From contig NZ_FOAT01000008.1 in assembly GCF_900109655.1 (NCBI RefSeq), positions 1-64,000 on the forward strand: a stretch of DNA of 64,000 bases. Direction: 5' to 3'. The stretch is from Hominimerdicola alba. Lineage in GTDB: Bacteria > Bacillota > Clostridia > Oscillospirales > Ruminococcaceae. A program made the translations under genes and the position numbers. This document shows, in pieces, positions 1 through 8,715 of this stretch. Each line of letters opens with the position of its first letter. Positions within the stretch are counted from its first letter, which is position 1. The notes below the pieces were generated by a model. The model did not search any database, was not told the DNA's origin, and saw only the letters and a list, made by a program, of their open reading frames with translations.

Positions 1-227
1 TTTTATCTTGACAATCAAATAATCATGTGCTAATATGCAGATAAGACCGACTGCTTTCACAATCGGTCTCATCATACACTCTTTTATTGCACTATTTTTC
101 GTTTACACAGAATTTGGGATTGACTCGTTTTTGCAGAATCATTCTGCAATAATATAAACGGCTTACGAGATCTGAACTGAACCATTTTGTACGTACAGCA
201 CAAAAAAGCCCCCTATGGCATATTAAA
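1..227. other. intergenic segment without a gene
   Basis: No coding region is visible here. Two structures stand out: an inverted repeat AGACCGA/TCGGTCT (44-50 and 63-69) with a 12-nt loop and no clear T-run, so a doubtful terminator; and a perfect 19-nt palindrome, TTGCAGAAT-C-ATTCTGCAA, at 131-149. The C-rich stretch near 209-214 may belong to the right end of the decayed IS3 element next to it, but no matching left end is in the window. Confidence 0.5.
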
Positions 228-329
228 TTAAACAACGAACTGACTTCGTAATTCTAGCGGAGTCAGTTTTGTTTTGAGTTGGATACGCTGATGATTGTAA
301 AAATAAATGCGATTTTCTTTCGGCAGTTT
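228..329 (-). pseudogene. C-terminal remnant of an IS3-family transposase (OrfB)
   Basis: Read on the minus strand, the frame ending with TAA at 228-230 gives ...YFYNHQRIQLKTKLTPLE..., the very end of IS3/IS150-group OrfB transposases, which typically finish with a YN.xR.Q.K...TPxE motif after the DDE domain. Only about 30 residues survive and the similarity fades around 305-329, where the stop codon of the neighbouring anti-sigma gene begins in another frame. It lacks the catalytic DDE residues and any start, so it is a dead fragment. It marks an old insertion or deletion just downstream of the sigma/anti-sigma operon. Recognised by eye only. Confidence 0.75.
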
Positions 330-1543
330 TATTTTCCGATGTAGTTAAGTGCGCTGTAAAAATCATTGAGAATATCATCGGGAATACCATCATTAATTGT
401 ATCTATCGTATCGGTCAAAACGAAATTTCCGTCAGGGGTATATTCTGCGCTGAACCTTATTATAGCTTTTTTATCCCTATATTTCAGTTCAACAAGCCAC
501 GATTTTGCAAAGCGCTGACTATCAGGGTCGTACCAGACTATACCATTCTCACACTGACCATATTCAACACCTTTATCTTTAATAGCATTCAGCATATCAA
601 TATACCTGGACTTATAACTGATCGGATGTTCATTTGGATCAGAAGCATACTTATCATCATCCGGAAATGTCAGCTCATACTTGGAATATGTCATAAAAGC
701 TTGACTAAAAACCGTATCAGCATCACTGTCATCGATCAGCCACTCGATAAAACAACAATCCTTTTCAAAGTCATTCATTTCATAAACATCTGCAATATGC
801 GCATCATCTTCTACTCCGGTTGATATACTGGCAATAAAATCATATTTAGAACTGCCCTTATCATAGAAATCCAATTCAATAAGATCATCATCTAACTCAA
901 TATACACTACTGTCAGAAGCTGAGTAACCTCTCCAACAGATATATATCCTGTATCTATTCCTTGTATCCTTATATCATGACCCCTGACATCTTTTTCATA
1001 GGATTCTTTAAGCTCATCAATTATATAATTATCTACAGTCTTTTCACTGTCATACATCACCATAGGAAAGCTATTCTCTGACATACCGTCAGGACGAAAA
1101 GCTAATTTAAAATCGTAGTCGATAGGCAGGTCTTTATACAAATATTTGTAAAATCCCTCTATATCGCCGCTAATAAGATTTTTTACCGCTTTTCTGACTT
1201 CAATAGTCTGAAAGACGGACTCCCAACTTGGGATATGATTCTTTATAACCTGTCCCACAGTAAGGATTCCCGCACCCACAGCCATCATCGAAGCCGCCAA
1301 AACGGCTATCACGGCTCTGACCTTTATTTTCTTCATCTTGCGTTTGATCTTTTTAAAAGGATTTATCCCCGCTGTTTCGGTTGGCTCATCGCTTTTTGCT
1401 GTAAATTCCGCAGAATAAGTCTCATTTAGTTTTCTGCACTCTTCACATTCCGTGAGATGTTCCTCGACCTCTTTTCTGGTCTCCTCTTCAAGCAGATCAT
1501 CGTTATAGCTTGCCAGAAGATCTCTTACAACGTTACATTTCAT
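329..1543 (-). CDS. zinc-finger anti-sigma factor, membrane anchored
   Basis: The 404-residue protein starts with a short cytoplasmic domain carrying a zf-HC2-type site: Cys3 near the N-terminus and HLTECEEC at about residues 29-36 (H-x3-C-x2-C). Such domains bind and hold ECF sigma factors. One membrane segment follows at about residues 76-100, after a very basic stretch (KKIKRKMKKIK). The remaining 300 residues are acidic and would lie outside the cell; I do not recognise a family for them, and they may sense an envelope signal. The ATG has a strong site (AAAGGAGGAC) and overlaps the sigma gene by 11 nt, so the two are translationally coupled. Ligand and regulon are unknown. Confidence 0.85.
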   Translation of the reverse strand: MKCNVVRDLLASYNDDLLEEETRKEVEEHLTECEECRKLNETYSAEFTAKSDEPTETAGINPFKKIKRKMKKIKVRAVIAVLAASMMAVGAGILTVGQVIKNHIPSWESVFQTIEVRKAVKNLISGDIEGFYKYLYKDLPIDYDFKLAFRPDGMSENSFPMVMYDSEKTVDNYIIDELKESYEKDVRGHDIRIQGIDTGYISVGEVTQLLTVVYIELDDDLIELDFYDKGSSKYDFIASISTGVEDDAHIADVYEMNDFEKDCCFIEWLIDDSDADTVFSQAFMTYSKYELTFPDDDKYASDPNEHPISYKSRYIDMLNAIKDKGVEYGQCENGIVWYDPDSQRFAKSWLVELKYRDKKAIIRFSAEYTPDGNFVLTDTIDTINDGIPDDILNDFYSALNYIGK

Positions 1544-2027
1544 AGCTGTCCTCCTTTAGTTTCTCTATAAGCTTTGCCTTGGCACGGAAGAAAGTCACAC
1601 GCGCCCAGTTTTCATTCTTCCCGAAGATATCACCAATCTGCCTGAAACTAAGTTCTCCCATAACACGCAGTGTGAATACCTCTCGGTAAGGTTCGGAAAG
1701 AGCGTGAAGCGCCTTATGTACTGCGATACTATTCTCCTTGTCCTCCAGCTGAATGATAAGGTCTCCGTCATAGGGTATCTCCCTGTCCTCTATGGACAGA
1801 TTTTTGTTATCTCTCCTTTTCAAATAGTTCAGGTACTCGTTTTTCGCAATACTGCAAAGCCATGTCGTTACCTCGCACCTGTTCTCGAATTTATCGGAAT
1901 TCTCTATGGCTTTCAGAAACGTATCCTGTAAAATATCCTCCGCTGTTGTCTCATTACCGCATAATCTTAGCAAAAACAGGTATACCTGCCTTGCATATTT
2001 ATCGTATATCTCATCGAATTCCTTCAC
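1533..2027 (-). CDS. ECF-type RNA polymerase sigma factor
   Basis: A 165-residue sigma-70 family protein with only regions 2 and 4. Region 2 includes the AEDILQDTFLKAI stretch used for core binding and -10 melting; region 4 is a helix-turn-helix (LSFRQIGDIFGKNENWARVTFF). I chose the GTG at 2027 because GGGAGGTGAG lies directly upstream; the longer frame to 2057 has no site. The neighbouring zinc-finger anti-sigma gene overlaps its end, the usual layout of an autoregulated ECF pair. A TGTAAC-N17-GTCTAA element upstream could be its own target promoter. Confidence 0.93.
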   Translation of the reverse strand: MKEFDEIYDKYARQVYLFLLRLCGNETTAEDILQDTFLKAIENSDKFENRCEVTTWLCSIAKNEYLNYLKRRDNKNLSIEDREIPYDGDLIIQLEDKENSIAVHKALHALSEPYREVFTLRVMGELSFRQIGDIFGKNENWARVTFFRAKAKLIEKLKEDSYEM

Positions 2028-2049
2028 GCTCTCACCTCCCTTCTGTCTG

Positions 2050-2078
2050 TTAGACAACTATCTACGCGATTCGTTACA
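2050..2078 (-). promoter_or_regulatory. candidate ECF autoregulatory promoter
   Basis: On the minus strand TGTAAC (2073-2078) and GTCTAA (2050-2055) are 17 nt apart, just before the sigma gene. ECF promoters often have an AAC-containing -35 and a CGTC/GTCTA-like -10, and no housekeeping -35/-10 pair is seen here. The -35 touches the T-run of the upstream gene's terminator. Inferred, not proven. Confidence 0.5.
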
Positions 2079-2107
2079 AAAAAATGGCGGAAAATATTTT
2101 TCCGCCA
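2078..2107 (-). terminator. terminator of the polyphosphate kinase gene
   Basis: Perfect 10-bp stem TGGCGGAAAA/TTTTCCGCCA (2085-2094 with 2098-2107), 3-nt loop, followed on the minus strand by seven T residues (2078-2084). It lies just after the PPK2 gene stop at 2114. Confidence 0.9.
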
Positions 2108-2113
2108 GAATTA

Positions 2114-3625
2114 TTAGTGATCCAATTCAAGAAGTCTGTCCTCAAGGCGCTTGCATATTGTCTTCAGTGCCTTGATACGGGCATACTTTTTATCGTTGCC
2201 CTCGATGATCGTCCAGGGGGCAAAATTTGTGGAGGTCAGCTGGACCATGCGGTCAACAGCCTTTTCGTACTCGTCCCACTTTTCGCGGTTACGCCAGTCC
2301 TCCTCGGTTATCTTCCACTGTTTTGAGGGCGTTTCCTCACGCTCCTTAAAACGGCGGTACTGTTCGTCTTTGTCAATGTTTATCCAGAATTTTATAACAA
2401 CAGCACCCCATTCGGTCAGCTGATGTTCAAACTCGTTTATCTCCTGATAAGCCATATCGGCACGTTCCTGAGGTGTGATCTTCTCGATGGGCTCCACCAT
2501 TACTCTGCCGTACCATGTGCGATCGAATATGGTAAAATGACCGTCCTTTTCAAGCCTTGTCCAGAAACGCCACAGATAATGCCTTGCCAGCTCGGAAGGC
2601 TCAGGTGCGGCTATGGGCTTGACCTCGTATCCTCTGGGATCAAGTGCTGAAGCCACACGCTTGATGTTACCACCCTTTCCGCCAGCATCCCAACCCTCGT
2701 AAGCGATGATAACAGGTATCTTTTTCTGGTAGCATCGGTTCTGAAGCTCAAACAGCCGTGTCTGATACTTCTCCAGCTTGGCAGAATACTCCTCAACGGT
2801 AAGAGACTTTGTCATATCAACCTCTGAAAGTTTCTTGCTCTTAGGCATCTTGAATTCGGGCTTCTTGTAATCTATCACAGGGAATTCAGGCTTATCAATG
2901 AACTTCTCACCGCTCTCCGCAGCAGCACAGGCACCCTTGATAGCATTTGTAACAGTCATCATTATAGAAAACTGAGCCGTCACCTTGTCATTCGCCGCAA
3001 TGATATGCCAGGGTGCAAATTCGGTATTGGTACGCATCAGGGTCTTGTCATAACGCTTGAAAAACTTCTCATAGTTCTCATTGTTGATGATATCCTGTGG
3101 ATTGACACGCCAGCGGGTTATCTCTGAGCTTGCAAGCTTATGCAGGCGCTTTGACTGCTCGTCCTTAGTAATATGCAAAAAGAATTTGATGATAAGATAG
3201 CCGTCGTCCGTAAGCTGACGTTCAAAGGTATTGATATCCTCTATCCTGTCCTTGTACTGTGATTTCGATATCTCGTCAAACATATAAGCGTTGACAGTAT
3301 CCCTGTACCAGCTGCCGTCCAGTATCAGAAATTCACCTTTCTTCGGTAGTCTCTGCCAGAAACGGTGCAGCCAGGGCTTGCGAAGTTCCACCTCATTCGG
3401 CGTGCGTATGGATTCAACATCATAGAAACGGGGATCCATATACTTTATAAGCTTGGCTATCTGAGAACCTTTTCCGGCAGCCGACCAGCCGTCGATAGTT
3501 ATGATAACAGGTATCTTGGCAGCTTTTACTGCATTTGCAAGGTCGATGAGCTCATTCCTCATGGCATTAAGCTCATTCATCGCCTCGGCTTTTCCGGTCT
3601 TTCGTTGTTCGATAGTCTCAAGCAT
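2114..3625 (-). CDS. pap: two-domain PPK2 polyphosphate phosphotransferase (PAP type)
   Basis: The 503-residue protein is a tandem duplication of the PPK2 P-loop kinase fold. Both halves have a Walker A loop: GWSAAGKGSQ at 46-55 and GWDAGGKGGN at 311-320. The second half keeps the Walker B/lid motif FDRTWYGR (about 367-374). The first half has LDGSWYRD at the same place, without the usual DR, so catalysis probably resides in the C-terminal half, as reported for class II PPK2 enzymes. Two-domain members phosphorylate AMP to ADP with polyphosphate; substrate choice here is inferred. AAAGGGG precedes the ATG. The gene follows a 78-codon gene and ends at a strong terminator. Confidence 0.88.
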   Translation of the reverse strand: MLETIEQRKTGKAEAMNELNAMRNELIDLANAVKAAKIPVIITIDGWSAAGKGSQIAKLIKYMDPRFYDVESIRTPNEVELRKPWLHRFWQRLPKKGEFLILDGSWYRDTVNAYMFDEISKSQYKDRIEDINTFERQLTDDGYLIIKFFLHITKDEQSKRLHKLASSEITRWRVNPQDIINNENYEKFFKRYDKTLMRTNTEFAPWHIIAANDKVTAQFSIMMTVTNAIKGACAAAESGEKFIDKPEFPVIDYKKPEFKMPKSKKLSEVDMTKSLTVEEYSAKLEKYQTRLFELQNRCYQKKIPVIIAYEGWDAGGKGGNIKRVASALDPRGYEVKPIAAPEPSELARHYLWRFWTRLEKDGHFTIFDRTWYGRVMVEPIEKITPQERADMAYQEINEFEHQLTEWGAVVIKFWINIDKDEQYRRFKEREETPSKQWKITEEDWRNREKWDEYEKAVDRMVQLTSTNFAPWTIIEGNDKKYARIKALKTICKRLEDRLLELDH

Positions 3626-3645
3626 TGATATTCGCCCCTTTGTTA

Positions 3646-3882
3646 TTACTTATTCATATTTCCCGAAAGCTTCATTATGTCCCTGTCGTAGATCATGTCG
3701 GGTCTTACAAAAGTCTTTGATTCTGTCCAGCCGAACATTCTGCACAGCAGCTCGATAAAATTATCGTTCTCCCTGTCATGGAGATCCTCAGCCCTTGCAA
3801 GCTGTTCTTTTACTTCTGAAAAATGTCTTGTCTTTCCGACAAGCTGGGTATCTGCCTTGTAGTACTCGATCTCAAGAATCAT
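3646..3882 (-). CDS. small hypothetical protein upstream of the PPK2 gene
   Basis: A 78-residue soluble, charged protein whose ATG follows GGAGGACTAAGTT, a strong ribosome binding site. It has no signal peptide, membrane segment or metal-binding cluster; the middle (EVKEQLARAEDLHDREN) looks like an amphipathic helix. It is 20 nt upstream of the PPK2 gene on the same strand and probably co-transcribed. I do not recognise the family. Confidence 0.7.
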   Translation of the reverse strand: MILEIEYYKADTQLVGKTRHFSEVKEQLARAEDLHDRENDNFIELLCRMFGWTESKTFVRPDMIYDRDIMKLSGNMNK

Positions 3883-4137
3883 AACTTAGTCCTCCTATCG
3901 TTTCAAGCCAATATTTGAACATCTAATATAGTAAATGAGATCAGAAATCGAACTTTGAGAATTTGGCAAAGCAACAATTTCAATGTCATTTACTATAAAG
4001 CACGGCACCTGACCGTGCATGATACCTTTAAGAAAATCGCGATACGGTAAATAACCAAAGTAAATTTGCCCGAACTATTCTATTTTTATTGGGGACGTAA
4101 AGCGCCCCCACAAACAGTGACATTAGTAAAGTATTAT
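3883..4137. other. intergenic segment with inverted repeats
   Basis: No gene seen. The 11-mer ATAGTAAATGA at 3928-3938 is repeated inverted at 3986-3996, 47 nt apart. Hairpin GCACGG/CCGTGC (4000-4005, 4013-4018) is followed on the minus strand by TTTATAG and may be a weak terminator for the acetyltransferase gene. A second G/C hairpin lies at about 4091-4112. Confidence 0.4.
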
Positions 4138-4572
4138 TTACAGCCAGCTTATAAAGGCTGTTTTGTCGTTTTTATTATAACCTGCTCTCTCATAAAATCT
4201 CAGTGTGCTGTCCTTTTTTGATCCTGTGAGGAGCATCATTTTGTAGCAGTTTTCGCGGATAGCTATATCCCGCGCAAAATCAAGGCAAGCCGTGGCAAGA
4301 CCTCTGCCGCGGTAATTTTCATCGGTGATGACATTCTCTACGAAGGCATACGGCCGCTGTCTGTGGGTAAGATTTGGTATTATCACGCATACACAGGAGG
4401 ATACGATCTTTCCGTCTTCCTCGCAAACGATTATATGATGATCGGGATCGGCAAGTATACGCTCCCATATAGCGGTCACACGCTGATCTTTTTCAGGGAA
4501 AGGATTATCATGAAGCTGCATATAAAGCGTCATCAGACCCTCAAAATCAGCATCTGTTATCTCTCTTACCAA
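4138..4572 (-). CDS. GNAT family N-acetyltransferase
   Basis: A 144-residue single-domain GNAT. The acetyl-CoA binding motif A is seen as ENVITDENYRGRGLATACLDFA (R-G-R-G-L), followed by the motif B stretch LRFYERAGY near the C-terminus. Substrate cannot be predicted. The frame begins at a TTG codon at 4572 with GGGGTGAG a few bases before it; no ATG is available near the N-terminus of the domain. A TATAAT lies upstream near 4621 on this strand without a convincing -35. It appears monocistronic. Confidence 0.85.
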   Translation of the reverse strand: MVREITDADFEGLMTLYMQLHDNPFPEKDQRVTAIWERILADPDHHIIVCEEDGKIVSSCVCVIIPNLTHRQRPYAFVENVITDENYRGRGLATACLDFARDIAIRENCYKMMLLTGSKKDSTLRFYERAGYNKNDKTAFISWL

Positions 4573-4732
4573 GAACTCACCCCACAGATAGTTACAAAAA
4601 CTGCATTAATATACTATATATTATACCCAATTATCTTGCTAAAGTATATTGACATTTTATATAAAAAATCGTCATAAATTTTGTTAACGTGAGATTAATT
4701 AGTGAACAAGCATTTTACAGTTCTTTCCTATC

Positions 4733-4768
4733 AACAAAGAAACACCTCTGCCATGATGACAGAGATGT
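4733..4768 (-). terminator. terminator of the VanY-like gene
   Basis: Stem ACATCTCTGTC/GGCAGAGGTGT with one mismatch (4742-4752 paired with 4758-4768), followed on the minus strand by TTCTTTGTTG. Lies 13 nt after the stop of the carboxypeptidase gene. Confidence 0.8.
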
Positions 4769-4780
4769 CTGTAAAGCTAT

Positions 4781-5806
4781 TTACTGTTGATAATATGAGT
4801 TTATACCCAGAAATTCTTCAAGGCACAGACCCGAATCAGTCACCTGACGGGCAAGGTCTTTGCCCAGATACCTTACGTGCCAGGGCTCGTACATAAATCC
4901 TGTGATATCCTCCTTACCGTTGGGATATCTGATAATGAAACCGTAATCAGCACAATGCTGTTCTATCCACTGCGCTTCGGCAGTGCCCTCAAATGATCTG
5001 CTTGCGCTGTTAAGATCCATGGCAAGACCTGTCTGATGTTCTGAGAATCCTGCCCTTGCAGAGAATCTGTCTACCTCATCCTGACTTCCGCGGGTACTTA
5101 CGTAGCCCCAGTAAAGCTGATCCTGGTACCAGTAGCTTCTGTAGCCCGAAACGATAAAAAGATTGATGCCGTCATTCCATGCAGCCGCCTGCATCTCATT
5201 GAACGCCATCTGAGCGTCAGGATTTATACCTGAGCCGTAATTCTGGGGCAGGTTATAGGACTTATTAGCGATAAGTATACCGCCCACATAAGTAACGCCG
5301 TTGATATTCTCGATCTTATAACCGTTAGCGCTTACCTGCTCGCCGTTTTCGTTGGTCTGGGTATTCTCAGTGTCAGCTGGTTCCTGAGTGTACTGAGACT
5401 CATTCGTGACATTGTCCACACTCTGTGGCAGAACATCGTTGCCCACGGGCTGATTGTTTGAATATGGAGTTTCTTCCTGAATATTCATCTGAGTAAGTGT
5501 CTGACCCGATCTGGGAGATTCACCGCCCAGAACGATAGTACCGCCGTTTGAACTCTCACTCTCCGTCATGGGAGAATCAAGCACAGGAGCTTCGGTCTGG
5601 CTGGGAACAACTTCCTCTTTAGGAACGTCCCCGCCCATATCTTCGGTCTCCTGCACGCGGGTCTCTACTACTATTAGAGGAACTTTAGTCTCGTCCTTAG
5701 CCTGAACCGAGGAACCATTGACCGCATCCCTTTCGTCAAAACTGCCGCAGCCTGTAAGCAACAGAGCAAGAGTACAGGCGACAGCTGACATTTTTATTTT
5801 ATCCAT
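4781..5806 (-). CDS. VanY-type D-alanyl-D-alanine carboxypeptidase lipoprotein
   Basis: The 341-residue protein has a lipoprotein signal with lipobox LLTGC (Cys20), then about 150 residues of low-complexity acidic linker rich in E, T, Q, N and S, then a C-terminal peptidase M15B domain (about 175-335). The zinc-site motifs are visible: SGYRSYWYQ, SEHQTGLAMD (S-x-H-x2-G-x2-x-D) and EPWHVRYLG (E..H). Such enzymes trim the terminal D-Ala from peptidoglycan peptides; the lipid anchor and long linker would place the domain out in the wall. Start ATG follows AAGAAGG. Single gene with its own terminator. There is no vancomycin cluster around it, so housekeeping wall trimming is more likely than resistance. 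Confidence 0.9.
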   Translation of the reverse strand: MDKIKMSAVACTLALLLTGCGSFDERDAVNGSSVQAKDETKVPLIVVETRVQETEDMGGDVPKEEVVPSQTEAPVLDSPMTESESSNGGTIVLGGESPRSGQTLTQMNIQEETPYSNNQPVGNDVLPQSVDNVTNESQYTQEPADTENTQTNENGEQVSANGYKIENINGVTYVGGILIANKSYNLPQNYGSGINPDAQMAFNEMQAAAWNDGINLFIVSGYRSYWYQDQLYWGYVSTRGSQDEVDRFSARAGFSEHQTGLAMDLNSASRSFEGTAEAQWIEQHCADYGFIIRYPNGKEDITGFMYEPWHVRYLGKDLARQVTDSGLCLEEFLGINSYYQQ

Positions 5807-6313
5807 TATATAGCCTTCTTTTACATTTATCTAAAACAACAGAACATATTATCCGTTATATAAATTATACCATTTTTTCGTCCTCATTTCAATGGTCATT
5901 GTTCACTACGCTTTTATGTTAATATCCTGATATATGTATGATTCACACAAAGAAAAATGACCAATTACCGTTTGTCAAAAAGCGCCATTTTACGAGCTTT
6001 GGGGTGTTTTTTAGGATAGCTTTCATGTTGTGTACAAAAATACGAACGGTTAAATATTATCGAAAAACCATATAAATTGACCATTCGTCATGTGAATTTG
6101 CACACTATTTTCCACAACAAGCGGAATCAGCTGAAACGCCGTGTTTTCCGTGTTTTTGCATACTGTTACCCCCTAAAGACAAAAACAGAGTAAACTCCAA
6201 ACTTTGGTATAAAAATCAGCCACGGTCTCAGCCATGACCATCGGTCATTATTTTGCGTTTGTAAGCTTCGACTAAAACAGTTAATTTTCCAAAACTGCTT
6301 CAGGCACTAATAC
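5807..6313. other. long intergenic region with a repeated TGACCA motif
   Basis: No convincing gene lies in these 507 nt between divergent genes. The core ATGACCA(T/A) or its complement occurs four times: 5891-5899 (reverse), 5957-5965, 6077-6085 and 6234-6242. Two copies extend to a dyad: TGACCATTCGTCA (6078-6090) and the perfect palindrome ATGACC-ATC-GGTCAT (6234-6248). These look like operator sites for an unknown regulator of lepA or of the divergent carboxypeptidase gene. Confidence 0.4.
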
Positions 6314-6342
6314 TTGACATACATCACCAAATATGATACAAT
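6314..6342 (+). promoter_or_regulatory. lepA promoter
   Basis: TTGACA (6314-6319) and TACAAT (6337-6342) with a 17-nt spacer, a near-consensus sigma-A promoter. The predicted transcript starts near 6349, too close to the ATG at 6361 for a ribosome site, which supports the start at 6385. Confidence 0.9.
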
Positions 6343-6384
6343 ATTTCAGAATGGATATATATGCCCAAAGAAAGGAATGTACCT

Positions 6385-8190
6385 ATGACCCCAAAGGATA
6401 AAATACGAAATTTCTGTATAATTGCACATATTGACCACGGTAAGTCCACTCTGGCTGACCGTATTCTCGAACTCACCGAAACAGTTGAACTTCGTGAGAT
6501 GGAAGATCAGCTGCTTGATAATATGGATATCGAGCGCGAGCGCGGCATCACCATCAAAGCGAGAGCTGTCCGCCTGACTTATCACGCTGATGACGGCGAG
6601 GATTATTACTTCAACCTCATCGATACCCCCGGTCACGTTGACTTCAACTACGAAGTCAGCCGTTCTCTTGCTGCCTGCGAGGGTGCTGTGCTCATCGTGG
6701 ACGCTTCTCAGGGTATCGAAGCTCAGACACTTGCCAACACTTATCTGGCTATCGAGCACGACCTTGAAGTCCTGCCCGTCATCAATAAGATAGACCTTCC
6801 CTCGGCTGACCCTGACCGCGCCTGCAACGAGGTAGAGAACGTCATCGGCATACCAGCAATGGACGCGCCTCGTATTTCTGCGAAAATGGGCACAAATATC
6901 AAAGAGGTGCTGGAGCGAATCGTAACAGATATCCCCTCACCCAAGGGCGATGATGATGCACCCCTTAAAGCCCTTATATTCGACAGCTACTATGATTCCT
7001 ACAAGGGCGTTATCATATATGTCCGCGTTATGGAGGGTCATATCAAAGCGGGTGATACTATCCGTCTTATGGCTGCAAAGGCTGAATTCCAGACCGTTGA
7101 AGTGGGCTATATGGGCGCTAAGGACTTAGTTCCCGTAGGCGAGCTCCACGCAGGCGAAGTTGGCTACATCACAGCTTCCATCAAGGATATCGGCGATACC
7201 CGTGTGGGTGATACCGTTACAAATGCGGAAAATCCCTGCGCCGAATCCCTTCCGGGATATAAGAAAGTCAATCCCATGGTATTCAGCGGTATCTATCCCG
7301 CTGACGGCGCTAAGTACGGCGACCTCCGTGATGCCCTTGAAAAGCTCATGCTCAACGATGCTTCCCTGTCCTTTGAGCCGGAGACTTCCATCGCTCTGGG
7401 CTTCGGTTTCCGCTGCGGTTTCCTAGGTCTTCTCCACATGGAGATTATCCAGGAGCGTCTTGAACGCGAGTACAATCTCGACCTCATCACGACTGCGCCA
7501 TCGGTTATCTATAAAGTCACCATGACCAACGGTGAGACAAAGTATATCGATAACCCCACCAATTTTCCCGACCCGGGCACCATATCTTCTGCTGAGGAGC
7601 CTGTAGTCAATGCCCACATCTATACTCCATCGGAGTTCGTCGGCAATATAATGGAGCTTTGTCAGGACAGGCGCGGAACCTTTGTTGATATGCAGTATAT
7701 CGACGAGAACCGTGTTGACCTGCACTACGTTCTCCCCCTGAATGAGATCGTCTATGACTTCTTCGATGCACTGAAATCCAGAACAAGGGGCTATGCTTCT
7801 TTCGATTACGAGCTCAAGGGCTATGCGCCCTCAAAGCTTGTTAAGCTGGATGTTCTGCTTAACGGCGAGATAGTCGATGCGCTGTCCTTCATCGTGCATG
7901 AAGAAAAGGCTTATGCCCGTGGAAGAAGACTCACCGAAAAGCTTAAAGAGAATATACCGCGTCAGCTGTTTGAAGTTCCTGTTCAGGCTGCCATCGGCGG
8001 AAAGATAATCGCCCGCGAGACCATAAAAGCCCTGCGTAAGGACGTTCTTGCAAAGTGCTACGGCGGCGATATCACACGTAAGAAAAAACTGCTTGAAAAG
8101 CAGAAAGAGGGTAAGAAGAGAATGCGTCAGCTGGGTACGGTATCAGTGCCGCAGGAAGCTTTCATGAGCGTACTGAAGCTGGACGACTAA
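6385..8190 (+). CDS. lepA: elongation factor 4 (LepA) GTPase
   Basis: EF4 is a ribosome-associated translational GTPase. The product of 601 residues matches the usual ~600. Visible motifs: G1 [10 protein letters not shown]2 within [10 protein letters not shown]3 DTPGHVDF, G4 NKIDLP, followed by the EF-G-like domains and the LepA-specific C-terminal region ([14 protein letters not shown]-like basic stretch). I chose ATG 6385 rather than 6361: AAAGGA lies 8 nt before it, and the family starts shortly before [14 protein letters not shown]. First gene of a plus-strand run that reaches hemW, a common Firmicutes pairing. Confidence 0.97.
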   Translation: MTPKDKIRNFCIIAHIDHGKSTLADRILELTETVELREMEDQLLDNMDIERERGITIKARAVRLTYHADDGEDYYFNLIDTPGHVDFNYEVSRSLAACEGAVLIVDASQGIEAQTLANTYLAIEHDLEVLPVINKIDLPSADPDRACNEVENVIGIPAMDAPRISAKMGTNIKEVLERIVTDIPSPKGDDDAPLKALIFDSYYDSYKGVIIYVRVMEGHIKAGDTIRLMAAKAEFQTVEVGYMGAKDLVPVGELHAGEVGYITASIKDIGDTRVGDTVTNAENPCAESLPGYKKVNPMVFSGIYPADGAKYGDLRDALEKLMLNDASLSFEPETSIALGFGFRCGFLGLLHMEIIQERLEREYNLDLITTAPSVIYKVTMTNGETKYIDNPTNFPDPGTISSAEEPVVNAHIYTPSEFVGNIMELCQDRRGTFVDMQYIDENRVDLHYVLPLNEIVYDFFDALKSRTRGYASFDYELKGYAPSKLVKLDVLLNGEIVDALSFIVHEEKAYARGRRLTEKLKENIPRQLFEVPVQAAIGGKIIARETIKALRKDVLAKCYGGDITRKKKLLEKQKEGKKRMRQLGTVSVPQEAFMSVLKLDD

Positions 8191-8205
8191 AGGAGGAACG
8201 GCACT

Positions 8206-8646
8206 ATGGAAATGCTCATCGTATTAGTGGTAGTCACAGTTCTGCTAGTGATACTGGGCGTTTCCGCAGAAATGCTTATCGTGGGATTTCTGGGGCTGCT
8301 GTGCATTATGATGGTAGCGCTCGTGCTGTTTTTTGCCTACTGCATAATAAGAATGTCTAAATGCAGAAAATGCATCGGAAAGCTTTCCGAAGTTACCCAA
8401 AGCCCGAAACACGGGTTCAGCGTGCCTGTTTATGATATCGACGGCGAGAAGTACGAAAATGTATTTCCCTGTGAGATCGTTATGAAAAAACAGCTGTATT
8501 ACGAGGGTCGTGAGTGCCGGCTTCTGCTGGACGAAAAGCGCAGAAAAGTCTTTGACGGAAATGCGCGGGCAAGTTCAATTGTCGGCATAGTGATAAGTGC
8601 TGTTTCGGCAGTATTACTCATCTTTAATCTGATAAGTATGCTGTAA
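8206..8646 (+). CDS. small membrane protein, unknown function
   Basis: 146 residues, 15 nt after lepA, with AAAGGAGG before the ATG. Two hydrophobic N-terminal segments (about 3-20 and 22-47) and one C-terminal segment (about 124-145) flank a cytoplasmic or external region with KCRKC and a short beta-rich part (YDIDGEKYENVFPCEI...YYEGRECRLLLDEKRRKV). The layout recalls DUF3592-like proteins, but the match is loose. Co-transcribed with lepA. Confidence 0.75.
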   Translation: MEMLIVLVVVTVLLVILGVSAEMLIVGFLGLLCIMMVALVLFFAYCIIRMSKCRKCIGKLSEVTQSPKHGFSVPVYDIDGEKYENVFPCEIVMKKQLYYEGRECRLLLDEKRRKVFDGNARASSIVGIVISAVSAVLLIFNLISML

Positions 8647-8715
8647 ATCGACTGTTTTAATTATAAAGTAAAATATATTGACAGATATAAATATTAAGAA
8701 CAAAAGAGGGATAAT

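Noticed and set aside
44-69. Hairpin AGACCGA/TCGGTCT as a terminator
   Set aside because: The stem is clear but neither strand has a T-run behind it and no intact gene ends nearby.
4781-5806. Vancomycin resistance gene vanY
   Set aside because: The VanY-like domain is there but no vanR/S/H/A/X genes lie nearby; the protein fits a general wall carboxypeptidase.
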